DNA of 64,000 nucleotides from the NCBI RefSeq assembly GCF_031157375.1, contig NZ_JAVIFV010000001.1:1054001-1118000 (forward strand). Reading direction: 5' to 3'. Made by a program: the position numbers and the translations under genes. This DNA comes from Sphingosinicella sp. LHD-64 (GTDB lineage: Bacteria; Pseudomonadota; Alphaproteobacteria; Sphingomonadales; Sphingomonadaceae). Below, one piece after another: positions 48,919 through 56,003 of this stretch. The notes below the pieces were generated by a model. It worked only from the letters and a program-made list of their open reading frames with translations. It was not told the origin of the DNA and ran no database searches. Within the stretch, counting starts at the first letter, position 1. Each line of letters opens with the position of its first letter.

Positions 48919-49932
48919 TCAGTCCTCCAAAGCCTTTTTGAACGCGGTGCCGAGCCGGATCGGGCCGGGGAAATAGGCCCATTCCAGGCTGTGCGGATAG
49001 GGCGTGTCCCAGCCTGTCGCGCGCTGCACCGGCGCTTCCAGATGATAGAAGCAGCGCTCCTGGACGAGCGCCGCCAGCTCCGCGCCGAAGCCGGCCGTCC
49101 GCGTCGCCTCGTGGACGATGGCGCAGCGCCCGGTCTTCTTCACCGATTCCTCGATCGTCTCGATGTCGACGGGAACGATGGTCCTGAGGTCGATCACCTC
49201 GGCATCGATCCCCGCGGCCTCCACCGCGGCGAGCACCACATGGACCATCGTGCCGTAGGCGACGACGGTCAGCGCCTCGCCCTCGCGCACCACCTGCGCC
49301 TTGCCGATCGGCACCGTATAGTGCCCATCCGGCACTTCCGAGGCCACATGTTTTGCCCACGGGGTGACCGGTCGGTCGAAGAAACCGTCGAACGGCCCGT
49401 TGTAGATGCGCTTGGGTTCGAAGAAGACGACCGGATCGTTGCTCTCGATCGCAGAGATCAGCAGCCCCTTGGCGTCATAGGGATTGGACGGAATGACGGT
49501 GGTGATGCCGGCGATGTGCGCGAACAAGGCCTCGGGGCTCTGGCTGTGCGTCTGCCCGCCGAAGATGCCGCCGCCGTAGGGCGAACGGATGGTGAGCGGC
49601 ACGCACCATTCGCCCGCGGTGCGATAGCGGATGCGCGCGGCTTCCGACACGATCTGGTCGAAGCCCGGATAGATGTAATCGGCGAACTGGATCTCGGCGA
49701 CGGGCCTCAGCCCATAGGTCGCCATGCCGATCGCGACGCCCATGATGCCGCCTTCGGAGATTGGCGTATCGAACACGCGGCTGCGCCCGTACTTGCGCTG
49801 CAGCCCCTCGGTCGCGCGGAAGACGCCGCCGAAATAGCCGACGTCCTCCCCCAGCGCGACGACGTTGTCGTCGGCTTCCATCATCACATGATGGGCGCTG
49901 TTGATCGCCTGGATCATGTTCATGACGGTCAT
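48919..49932 (-). CDS. bkdA2: Branched-chain 2-oxoacid dehydrogenase E1 beta subunit
   Basis: The 337-residue protein pairs with E1 alpha to decarboxylate branched-chain 2-oxoacids. Typical motifs are VVALGEDVGYFGGVFRATEG, RVFDTPISEGGIMGVAIGMA, RSPYGGGIFGGQTHSQSPEA and VEVIDLRTIVPVDIETIEES-type sequence in the C-terminal domain. The start overlaps the bkdA1 stop by 4 bp. Length is as expected. Confidence 0.95.
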   Translation of the reverse strand: MTVMNMIQAINSAHHVMMEADDNVVALGEDVGYFGGVFRATEGLQRKYGRSRVFDTPISEGGIMGVAIGMATYGLRPVAEIQFADYIYPGFDQIVSEAARIRYRTAGEWCVPLTIRSPYGGGIFGGQTHSQSPEALFAHIAGITTVIPSNPYDAKGLLISAIESNDPVVFFEPKRIYNGPFDGFFDRPVTPWAKHVASEVPDGHYTVPIGKAQVVREGEALTVVAYGTMVHVVLAAVEAAGIDAEVIDLRTIVPVDIETIEESVKKTGRCAIVHEATRTAGFGAELAALVQERCFYHLEAPVQRATGWDTPYPHSLEWAYFPGPIRLGTAFKKALED

Positions 49933-51269
49933 TTCTTCTTCGCCTCCAGCTCGGCGATCATCTGGGCCTGCTGCTCCTTCAAATGCCAGGGCATCTCTTC
50001 GAACACGTCCTCGAACATGGTCGAAACGTCCTGCGGGAAATCGATCGTCGAGGCGACCAGGGTGCCGAGCTTCTCGGCTTCCTTCTGCGCCGCGCGGACC
50101 TCGGTATCGACCTCCTTGGCCAGCTCCTCGTGCCGCCCGTCATCCCATTCGCCGAGCGATACGAGATGCGCCTTCAGCCGCTCGATCGGATCGCCCAAAG
50201 GCCATTTCTTGCCCGCGCCCTGCGGCCGGTAGGCGCTGGGATCGTCAGAGGTGGAATGGCCCTCGACCCGATAGGTGAACATCTCGATCAAAGTCGGCCC
50301 GAGGTTGGAGCGCGCCCGGTCCGCCGCCCATTGGGTCGCGGCATAGACGGCCAGCGGATCGTTGCCGTCGACCCTGAGGCCCGCAATGCCATAGCCCACC
50401 GCGCGCGCCGCGAAGGTGGTGAGCTCGCCGCCGGCGATGCCGGAGAAGGACGAGATCGCCCACTGGTTGTTGACCACGTTGAGGATCACCGGCGCGCGGT
50501 AGATGCCGGCGAACAATACTGCGCTGTGGAAGTCGCCCTCGGCCGTCGAACCGTCGCCGATCCAGGCGGCGGCGATCCGGCTGTCGCCCTTGACCGCGCT
50601 CCCCATCGCCCAGCCCACCGCCTGCGGATATTGGGTGGCGAGATTGCCGGAGATGGAGAAGAAGCCCTTCTTCTTGTCCGAATACATGACCGGGAGCTGC
50701 CGCCCCTTCAGCCGGTCGCCGCGGTTCGAGTAGATCTGGTTCATCATCTCGACCATCGGATAGCCGCGCGCGACGAGCAGCCCCTGCTGGCGATAGGTCG
50801 GGAAGCACATGTCCTCGCCGTCGAGCGCATAGGCCGCGGCCACCGCCACCGCCTCCTCGCCCAGCGACTTCATGTAGAAGCTGGTCTTGCCCTGGCGCTG
50901 GGCTCGGAACATCCGCTCGTCGAACGCCCGGACGGTCATCATGTCCTTCAGCATCCGCTTCAGCGTCTCGGCGTCGAGCCGCGGGTCCCATGGTCCGACC
51001 GCCTGGCCGTCCTCGTCCAGGACGCGCACCAGGGTGAAGCACAAGGGGTGGGTGTCGGCGGCGGCCGCGGAAATATCGGGCCGCGCGACGCTGCCGGCGG
51101 CGGGGATCACCAGCTTGCTGAAATCGGGCTCGTCGCCGGGCCGCCCGTCGGGCTCCGGGACATGAAGCGAGAGGCGGGTTCGGTTCGCCCCGCGAACCGA
51201 AGCCTGGTCCGGCGGACCAGGCGGCCCGCCTCTCGCCGGACGGTTGCGGCGGTCGGTCTTGCTGGCCAT
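49929..51269 (-). CDS. bkdA1: Branched-chain 2-oxoacid dehydrogenase E1 alpha subunit
   Basis: The 446-residue protein has the TPP-binding motif AWIGDGSTAEGDFHSAVLF with VNNQWAISSF, and the phosphorylation-loop region EMFTYRVEGHSTSDDPSAY. LSLHVPEPDGRPGDEPDFS and RQGKTSFYMKSLGEEA distinguish BkdA1 from pyruvate dehydrogenase E1. The first about 30 residues (MASKTDRRNRPARGG...) are basic and poorly conserved. An E3 (lpd) gene is not found after bkdB, so the complex must use E3 from elsewhere. Confidence 0.95.
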   Translation of the reverse strand: MASKTDRRNRPARGGPPGPPDQASVRGANRTRLSLHVPEPDGRPGDEPDFSKLVIPAAGSVARPDISAAAADTHPLCFTLVRVLDEDGQAVGPWDPRLDAETLKRMLKDMMTVRAFDERMFRAQRQGKTSFYMKSLGEEAVAVAAAYALDGEDMCFPTYRQQGLLVARGYPMVEMMNQIYSNRGDRLKGRQLPVMYSDKKKGFFSISGNLATQYPQAVGWAMGSAVKGDSRIAAAWIGDGSTAEGDFHSAVLFAGIYRAPVILNVVNNQWAISSFSGIAGGELTTFAARAVGYGIAGLRVDGNDPLAVYAATQWAADRARSNLGPTLIEMFTYRVEGHSTSDDPSAYRPQGAGKKWPLGDPIERLKAHLVSLGEWDDGRHEELAKEVDTEVRAAQKEAEKLGTLVASTIDFPQDVSTMFEDVFEEMPWHLKEQQAQMIAELEAKKK

Positions 51270-51423
51270 CCTCACCTGCGTTCCTGTGGGCGGGAAGGCG
51301 CTCGCCCCCGCCGAGACTCTTCGAAGCGCGGCCTCTAGTCGATTTTTTCGACCGATGCACCCCTTGCGAATTGAGCTACAAGCGTCATCGATCCGCCACG
51401 TCGTGCCGAAGGAAAATCGGTTG

Positions 51424-51912
51424 ATGCTCGCAAGGTTCCTCGCCGCCCTCTTCCTTGCGCTCATCCCGGCCGCGGCGCCGGCCGAAACCTCCACCCAGCC
51501 GCTGATCTATGTCATGCGCCATCTCAACACGCCGGCCGGCGAGCGCGATCCGGACCTGCTGCCGGAAGGCCGGGAGACTGCCGAGGCGCTCGCCGCCTGG
51601 TTTCCGGCCGATGCCCAACCCACCGTGATCTACGTCAGCGATTTCAAGCGCACCCGGCAGACGGCTGCGCCGCTCGCCGCGCGGCTCGGTCTCACGCCGG
51701 TCGTCTACGACCCCGCCGACACGCCGGCTTTGGTCGCCCGCGTCCAGGCGGAGCGCGGGCCGGTGCTGATCGTCGGCCACAGCAACACGGTGCCGGACAT
51801 CGTCGCCGCGCTCGGCGGCACCCGGCCGGCGGCGCTGGTCCATGAGGATTTCGGCGAGATCTGGCGGGTGACGCCCGACGGCGCCACCGCCCGCGCCCGG
51901 ATCGCCCAATAA
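51424..51912 (+). CDS. Exported histidine phosphatase family protein (SixA/PGM-like)
   Basis: The 162-residue protein has a signal peptide (about 1-20) and a histidine-phosphatase fold with Arg32-His33 in YVMRHLNTPAGE, SDFKRTRQTAAPLA and His119 in VLIVGHSNTVPDIV. The usual RHG is RHL here, so the Gly is replaced, but the catalytic Arg and both His are kept. It is probably a periplasmic phosphatase of unknown substrate. It is divergent from the bkd operon. Confidence 0.82.
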   Translation: MLARFLAALFLALIPAAAPAETSTQPLIYVMRHLNTPAGERDPDLLPEGRETAEALAAWFPADAQPTVIYVSDFKRTRQTAAPLAARLGLTPVVYDPADTPALVARVQAERGPVLIVGHSNTVPDIVAALGGTRPAALVHEDFGEIWRVTPDGATARARIAQ

Positions 51913-51941
51913 AAAGCCCCTCCCCGTCGCCGGGGAGGGGA
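51909..51941 (-). terminator. Rho-independent terminator of the second psp operon
   Basis: Read on the minus strand: a 9-10-bp stem CCCCTCCCC / GGGGAGGGG (51932-51940 with 51917-51925) followed by a U run (51915-51911). It lies beyond the last psp gene and overlaps the stop of the convergent phosphatase gene. Confidence 0.75.
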
Positions 51942-51947
51942 GAGGGA

Positions 51948-52030
51948 TGGGCGGATCGCCGCTGGCAGCGGGTTTGCAGTGATCCGCCCACCCCGTTTGC
52001 TCCCCGATGAGGGTCGGGGAGCAAATCCGG
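51948..52030. repeat. Tandem inverted repeats between phosphatase and psp genes
   Basis: Two palindromes follow each other: TGGGCGGATC (51948-51957) with GATCCGCCCA (51981-51990), and TTTGCTCCCCGA (51996-52007) with TCGGGGAGCAAA (52014-52025), the latter a perfect 12-bp stem. They resemble extragenic palindromic elements and lie inside the psp transcript downstream of its last gene. Confidence 0.65.
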
Positions 52031-52039
52031 GAATCGGCC

Positions 52040-52273
52040 TTAAGGATCGATGCAGGCGGCGATCGATTCGAGCTTGCGGACGCGTTCCCTGAGGTCCGCC
52101 ATCTCGATGAGATCGGCCGCCGCGCCGCGCGGCTCGTGCCGGGCCCGGCCGCTGAGCTCGAGGCGCTTCACCTCCAGCCAGCCCTGCCAGCCCTTGAGGC
52201 CGGCCACGACGGTGATGCAGAGGGCGGTCAGGCCGAAGCTCGCCATCGTCAGGGTGATCATCGCTTCGCTCAT
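52040..52273 (-). CDS. Small Psp-locus membrane protein, KGWQxWLE type (locus 2)
   Basis: The 77-residue product has an N-terminal membrane helix (about 5-26), LKGWQGWLEVKRLEL and MADLRERVRKLESIA, and is the counterpart of the 75-residue protein at 2823-3050. In both psp loci it is the last gene. GAGGAAGAG lies before its start. Together with the terminator downstream it marks the end of the operon. Function unknown, likely a partner of the other psp membrane proteins. Confidence 0.86.
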   Translation of the reverse strand: MSEAMITLTMASFGLTALCITVVAGLKGWQGWLEVKRLELSGRARHEPRGAAADLIEMADLRERVRKLESIAACIDP

Positions 52274-52312
52274 CTCTTCCTCCTTTGAATCCGAGACGCT
52301 GTCGTTTGCGGG

Positions 52313-52561
52313 TCAGCGCAGTCTTTCGATTTCCGCTGCGGTGCGTTCCGCGGGGTCGGTGGCAAGCCGCTCCAGGACGGCAAGACGTTTGTGCAGCTCG
52401 TCTATCTCACGCAGTCGACGCTGTTCGTCGGGATGCTCCCGCGCAATGAGCTTCGCAGCGGATTCCTTGCGCAGCCGGTGCGAGCGAAACAGGCTTTGGG
52501 CAAACCAGAGCAGCAGCGCTCCGAACATCATTCCCATCACAAAGGCGGGTTCCGGCTCCAT
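52313..52561 (-). CDS. Small Psp-locus membrane protein with coiled-coil tail (locus 2)
   Basis: The 82-residue product has a membrane helix at about 8-24 and a helical remainder ending RLAVLERLATDPAERTAAEI followed by ERLR, nearly identical to the end of the protein at 1600-1893 (RLAVLERIATDPAERTAREI). AGGGAGAAGA stands before the ATG. It follows pspC on the same strand by 30 bp. It is one of two small extra genes in this locus, versus five in the first. Confidence 0.87.
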   Translation of the reverse strand: MEPEPAFVMGMMFGALLLWFAQSLFRSHRLRKESAAKLIAREHPDEQRRLREIDELHKRLAVLERLATDPAERTAAEIERLR

Positions 52562-52591
52562 ATCTCTTCTCCCTGGAATTTGCCTTACTGC

Positions 52592-52945
52592 CTACCGCAG
52601 CTCTTCGATCTCGCGGGCGAGGCGGCTGTTTGCGCTGGTCGCGTAGGTCTCGATCGCCCGCATCCTCAGCTCATGACTGCGCACTCGCTCGGGCGCAGGT
52701 TCCACCTCGCGCCGGCCGAAGCGGAATGAGCCGTCTTCTTCGTTGCGGCGGCGTATATGGCCGAGCACGGCCAGCGCGCCGTAGCCGACCACCGTCCAGG
52801 TGAAGCTCACGAAGAGGGCGAGCAGCACGACACCGACCCGGACGATGGTGGCGTCGATCCCGGTCGACCGGGCGATGCCGGCACAGACGCCCAGGAACTT
52901 GCCGTTCTCGCGATCCAGTTCGAACCTCATGCCACGCATCCTCAT
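52592..52945 (-). CDS. pspC: PspC domain protein, locus 2
   Basis: The 117-residue protein has the PspC domain with GKFLGVCAGIARSTGIDATI and a membrane helix about residues 36-62, and ends AIETYATSANSRLAREIEEL-R, almost the same tail as the first PspC (METYVTSSNSRLAREIEELR). The strong ribosome site GAGGAGG seven bases upstream and an ATGA overlap with the upstream PspB-like gene favour the ATG at 52945, although ATG codons at 52939 and 52930 are also possible. Confidence 0.94.
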   Translation of the reverse strand: MRMRGMRFELDRENGKFLGVCAGIARSTGIDATIVRVGVVLLALFVSFTWTVVGYGALAVLGHIRRRNEEDGSFRFGRREVEPAPERVRSHELRMRAIETYATSANSRLAREIEELR

Positions 52946-53283
52946 TTCGTCCTCCTCGTCTCCGGGCTTTCCTCGCCCGCCTTCAGAAACCTGTCCTCTT
53001 GCCCCTCGCGCCGTTCGGCGATCCGGGGCGACGGCGTCTCGCTCTCGTGCGCCACGATCCGTTCGAGCGCGGCCAGCCGATCCTCCATCCGGTCCAGCAG
53101 CTGGAGCATCTCGGCCATCTCGACCTCGTCCATTCCGCGCCGGCGCGGCGGGGCGGACCGCTTCGACGGCCGCACCATCAGCCAGACCAGGAAGGCCCCG
53201 ATCACCAGCATCACGATCGTGCCGACCGTGAGGGCGATCTCGATCGCCTGCCCGATGTCGTTGCCGTTGATCGACAGGGTCAT
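52942..53283 (-). CDS. pspB: PspB-like membrane protein, locus 2
   Basis: The 113-residue protein has a longer N-terminal extracytoplasmic part, a membrane helix (about 17-38), a basic segment RPSKRSAPPRRRG and a coiled coil MLQLLDRMEDRLAALERIVA matching the PspB position and tail signature. It lies between pspA and pspC with 4-bp overlaps on both sides. Sequence similarity to enterobacterial PspB is weak; the call rests on gene order and architecture. Confidence 0.82.
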   Translation of the reverse strand: MTLSINGNDIGQAIEIALTVGTIVMLVIGAFLVWLMVRPSKRSAPPRRRGMDEVEMAEMLQLLDRMEDRLAALERIVAHESETPSPRIAERREGQEDRFLKAGEESPETRRTK

Positions 53284-53945
53284 GCCGCTTCCTTCCGGGC
53301 CTTCATCGCCGCGAGCTCGGCCTCGACCCGCTCCGCGACCTTGAGTTCAGCAATTTCTTCCTCGAGCGTCTTGGCGGGGGCGGCGAGGAGCAGCGCTTCC
53401 GCCTGCCCTTCCGCATAGTCCGCCTGCCGCTCGAGCAGGTCGAAATTGGCGAAGGCGTCCTCGACCTTCCCGCCGGCATACATTTCGCGCATCCGCATCC
53501 GGTTGTGCGCGCTTTCCATCCGGGTCTGGATCGCGTTCTGACGGGCACGGGCCTCGCGCAGCTTCGCCTGGAGCTTGGCGATGTCGGCTTCGGAAACGCG
53601 CAGCGCCGCGTCGATCTCGGCGACCTCGGCGATCAGTTCCCCGGCGAGGTCGGTGAGCTTCTCCTTCTCGACCAGCGCAGCGCGGGCGAGGTCCTCGCGG
53701 CCCTTCGAGAGGGCCAGCTCGGCACGCTCGGTCCAGTTCGCCTGCAGCTCGCCGAGCTGGGCGACCTGGCGGCGCTTTTCCTTCTGGTCCGCGATGCTGC
53801 GCGCCGCAGAGGCGCGCACCTCGACCAGTGTCTCCTCCATTTCGAGGATCATGACGCGGATCGTCTTCGCCGGATCGTCCGACCGTTCGAGCAGGTCGAT
53901 GACGTTGGCGGCGATGATGTCGCGGGTGCGGGAGAAAATGCTCAT
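53280..53945 (-). CDS. pspA: Phage shock protein A, locus 2
   Basis: The 221-residue protein starts MSIFSRTRDIIAANVIDLLE and is coiled coil throughout, very similar to the first PspA (for example EMEETLVEVRASAAR is identical). Length equals enterobacterial PspA. It is preceded by a 48-residue peptide gene and a sigma-54 promoter. The presence of two PspA proteins in one genome raises the possibility of mixed oligomers or of separate triggers. Confidence 0.96.
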   Translation of the reverse strand: MSIFSRTRDIIAANVIDLLERSDDPAKTIRVMILEMEETLVEVRASAARSIADQKEKRRQVAQLGELQANWTERAELALSKGREDLARAALVEKEKLTDLAGELIAEVAEIDAALRVSEADIAKLQAKLREARARQNAIQTRMESAHNRMRMREMYAGGKVEDAFANFDLLERQADYAEGQAEALLLAAPAKTLEEEIAELKVAERVEAELAAMKARKEAA

Positions 53946-54036
53946 GTACGACTGACCTTCGAGTGATGCCCGAGGGCGGGTGAGAGGGGCGGCCGGGGCG
54001 TTGAGGGGGGTGGGCGACGATCCGGCCGCCCGTGGC

Positions 54037-54183
54037 TCAGGCGCTGGCCTGGGCCGAAGCGGAAATCTGGGCGATCGCGGGGCCGGAGCTGGCGGCGGCG
54101 GGGCCGACGGCGGCGGCGACGAAGCCGGTGGACAGCGCCAGAGCAGCGACGGCGGCGACGATCGTGTGGGTGATGCTGGTCAT
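54037..54183 (-). CDS. Small exported peptide at the head of the second psp operon
   Basis: The 48-residue product is a signal-peptide-like hydrophobic sequence (TIVAAVAALALSTGFVAAAV) with an Ala/Ser-rich end and no charged residues beyond the start. A strong ribosome site (AAAGGGAGC) precedes the ATG at 54183. It is the first gene after the sigma-54 promoter and 91 bp before pspA. It may be a small inner-membrane or periplasmic peptide, or a leader that senses translocation; nothing similar is known to me. Confidence 0.68.
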   Translation of the reverse strand: MTSITHTIVAAVAALALSTGFVAAAVGPAAASSGPAIAQISASAQASA

Positions 54184-54229
54184 TGTCTTGCTCCCTTTGA
54201 GCCTTGGTGAAAGTGTTGCCCAAAGGATA

Positions 54230-54244
54230 ACAAGAGCCGTGCCA
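54230..54244 (-). promoter_or_regulatory. Sigma-54 (RpoN) promoter of the second psp operon
   Basis: The minus strand reads TGGCACGGCTCTTGT, matching the -24/-12 consensus TGGCACG-N4-TTGC at all but the last position, with exact spacing. As I recall it, the E. coli pspA promoter has the same deviation (TTGT). It lies about 47 bp upstream of the small peptide start, leaving a leader of about 35 nt. Confidence 0.82.
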
Positions 54245-54328
54245 AACGGATTTTCTGGCGGATTTCCGACATTTTCGGATCGATACGGGAGGCGCAACAG
54301 CGACACGCCATCACCTCGACTTGGGAAA

Positions 54329-54637
54329 TTACGCCAACTCTTGGCGTGGTGTATCGAGGTCGGATCTCCGGCGCCGTTCGCCGCTGTCCTTGCGGGTCAG
54401 TTCCATGAGCCGCGCGCCCGCCAGGAACACTGCGCCGGTGCAGGCGCCGGCGAGCAGCCAGCCGCCGATGCCCGGCCAGGTTTCGAGATAGTGCTGGCCC
54501 CGCTCGACCGCGCCAAGGGCGAGCGCATAGATCACCGCCATCGCCTCGAAGCGGGTCTTGATCACGAACAATCGGCCGATACGCCGCAACATGTCCAGCG
54601 CGGAGCAAAAACCGGGCCAATGCCGGAAATCCGCCAT
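54329..54637 (-). CDS. Small membrane protein upstream of the psp promoter
   Basis: The 102-residue protein contains MLRRIGRLFVIKTRFEAMAV and IYALALGAVERGQHYL, then a second helix WLLAGACTGAVFLAGARLME, so two membrane helices with a charged C-terminus. I do not recognise a named family. The start could also be at 54592 (MLRRIG...), giving 87 residues. It lies between the 5-oxoprolinase operon and the psp promoter on the same strand. Confidence 0.68.
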   Translation of the reverse strand: MADFRHWPGFCSALDMLRRIGRLFVIKTRFEAMAVIYALALGAVERGQHYLETWPGIGGWLLAGACTGAVFLAGARLMELTRKDSGERRRRSDLDTPRQELA

Positions 54638-54702
54638 TTCCGCCGACCGGGTCTTAACGATTTGTAAACCATACCGACAGACACATGTGCCCGCGGCGCC
54701 GG

Positions 54703-54999
54703 TCAGTCCCCGACATCCATGGTGAAGCCGCCACCCTTGATCAGGGTGACGGTGCAGGTCCGCCAGGTCTTGCCGTCCTCCGCCGCCTGCGCATCGCGGA
54801 CGTCGTGGAGCGCGGCTTCGATCTCGGCGCGCGCCGCATCGTCCAGGCCCGGCTCGAATTCGGTCCCGTCCGCCATCACCGCGGCGATGTTGACCTCGGC
54901 CTTGCCCTCCTCGATCCGTCCGCTGAGCTTCGCCTGCTCGAATCCGACCGGACATTGTCCGGCGATCGCCCGGCCCAGCCGGAGATATTTGTCGTTCAC
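54703..54999 (-). CDS. Small hypothetical protein at the end of the oxoprolinase operon
   Basis: The 98-residue soluble protein starts with GTG (VNDKYLRLGRAIAGQCPVGF) and continues AKLSGRIEEGKAEVNIAAVM and DGKTWRTCTVTLIKGGGFTM. It weakly recalls DUF600/YezG immunity-like folds, but I cannot assign it. The start overlaps the DUF2891 stop by 4 bp (GTGA), so it is translated from the same transcript. Confidence 0.68.
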   Translation of the reverse strand: MNDKYLRLGRAIAGQCPVGFEQAKLSGRIEEGKAEVNIAAVMADGTEFEPGLDDAARAEIEAALHDVRDAQAAEDGKTWRTCTVTLIKGGGFTMDVGD

Positions 55000-56003
55000 G
55001 TCGCTTCGCTCCCATCCGTTTCCAGCGCCAGCAACGCGAAGGTCGCCAGCCAGTGCTCGCCCATATAGTCGCCCGCGACATGCGGCAGGCTGGCGTCGAG
55101 ATGCACGTCCGCCGTCGCGCGCGCCAGCGCCGCCAGCTCCGGCGGCAGCGCATCCGCGATCCCGCGCCAGCACCAGGCGCGTGAGAGGTTTACCCCGTCG
55201 AGATGGGCGATCTTGCCGTCCGACCGGTCGGAGACGAATGCCGGCTTGAACAGGGCCGCCGGCGCGCCCGCCGCGACGTCCGGCAGGAACAGGGCGAACC
55301 AGTCGGCAAACGCTCCCGCGTCCAGCACACGCCGCATCAGCAGCGCCTCGGTCAGCGCCGGCGAGATGAACTCGTCGCCGCCCGGCTCCCAGCCCGGGCA
55401 GTCGCGGTCACCGGAATAATAGTAATGGGCGCGCTCCCGGATCAGCGTCAGCAGCGCGCGATCATTGCGCGCCGCCCATTCGATGATCAGCGCGAGCGCG
55501 AAGGCGGTGTTGTAATGCGCGCCGACACGGATCGGGTAGGTGAGCTTGGGCAGGAAGGCGTGGAAACGGTCCGCGAACGCCCTTGCGAGCGGCGCCAGAT
55601 TGCCCGCCCAATCGCCCTCGTGCCGCTGCGCCTCGGCATGGAGCGCGAGAAGCCAGGCCCAGCCATAGGGCCGCTCGAACCCGCCCGTATAGGCACGGTC
55701 GAGATAGGCGAGCTCGCCGGCGACATGCTCCTCCGTCAGCATCTCGTCGACCAGCGTCCTGACGCGTGGGCCGACCGGCATGTCCGGATAGAGCCGGAGC
55801 GTGCGCATCAGCAGCCAATAGCCGTGCACGCAGCTGTGCCAGTCGAAGCTGCCGAAGAAGATCGGATGGAGCTGGCGCGGCCCCAGCACGTCCTCCGGCC
55901 CCTCCATCACATGGTCGAGCTTGTGGGGATATTCGCGGGTCACATGGCCGAGCGCGATTTCGGCGAAGCGGGTGGCGGTCTCGGCGGTGAGGTGACGTTT
56001 CAT
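54996..56003 (-). CDS. DUF2891 family protein
   Basis: The 335-residue protein shows the DUF2891 features HPIFFGSFDWHSCVHGYWLL, YDRAYTGGFERPYGWAWLL-like sequence, and GDRDCPGWEPGGDEFISPAL, a helical-repeat, possibly glycosidase-like (alpha/alpha barrel) protein. Function is unknown. It is linked here, as in other genomes that I recall, with DUF969 and DUF979 genes. Start at 56003 overlaps the DUF979 stop by 4 bp (ATGA). Confidence 0.88.
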   Translation of the reverse strand: MKRHLTAETATRFAEIALGHVTREYPHKLDHVMEGPEDVLGPRQLHPIFFGSFDWHSCVHGYWLLMRTLRLYPDMPVGPRVRTLVDEMLTEEHVAGELAYLDRAYTGGFERPYGWAWLLALHAEAQRHEGDWAGNLAPLARAFADRFHAFLPKLTYPIRVGAHYNTAFALALIIEWAARNDRALLTLIRERAHYYYSGDRDCPGWEPGGDEFISPALTEALLMRRVLDAGAFADWFALFLPDVAAGAPAALFKPAFVSDRSDGKIAHLDGVNLSRAWCWRGIADALPPELAALARATADVHLDASLPHVAGDYMGEHWLATFALLALETDGSEAT

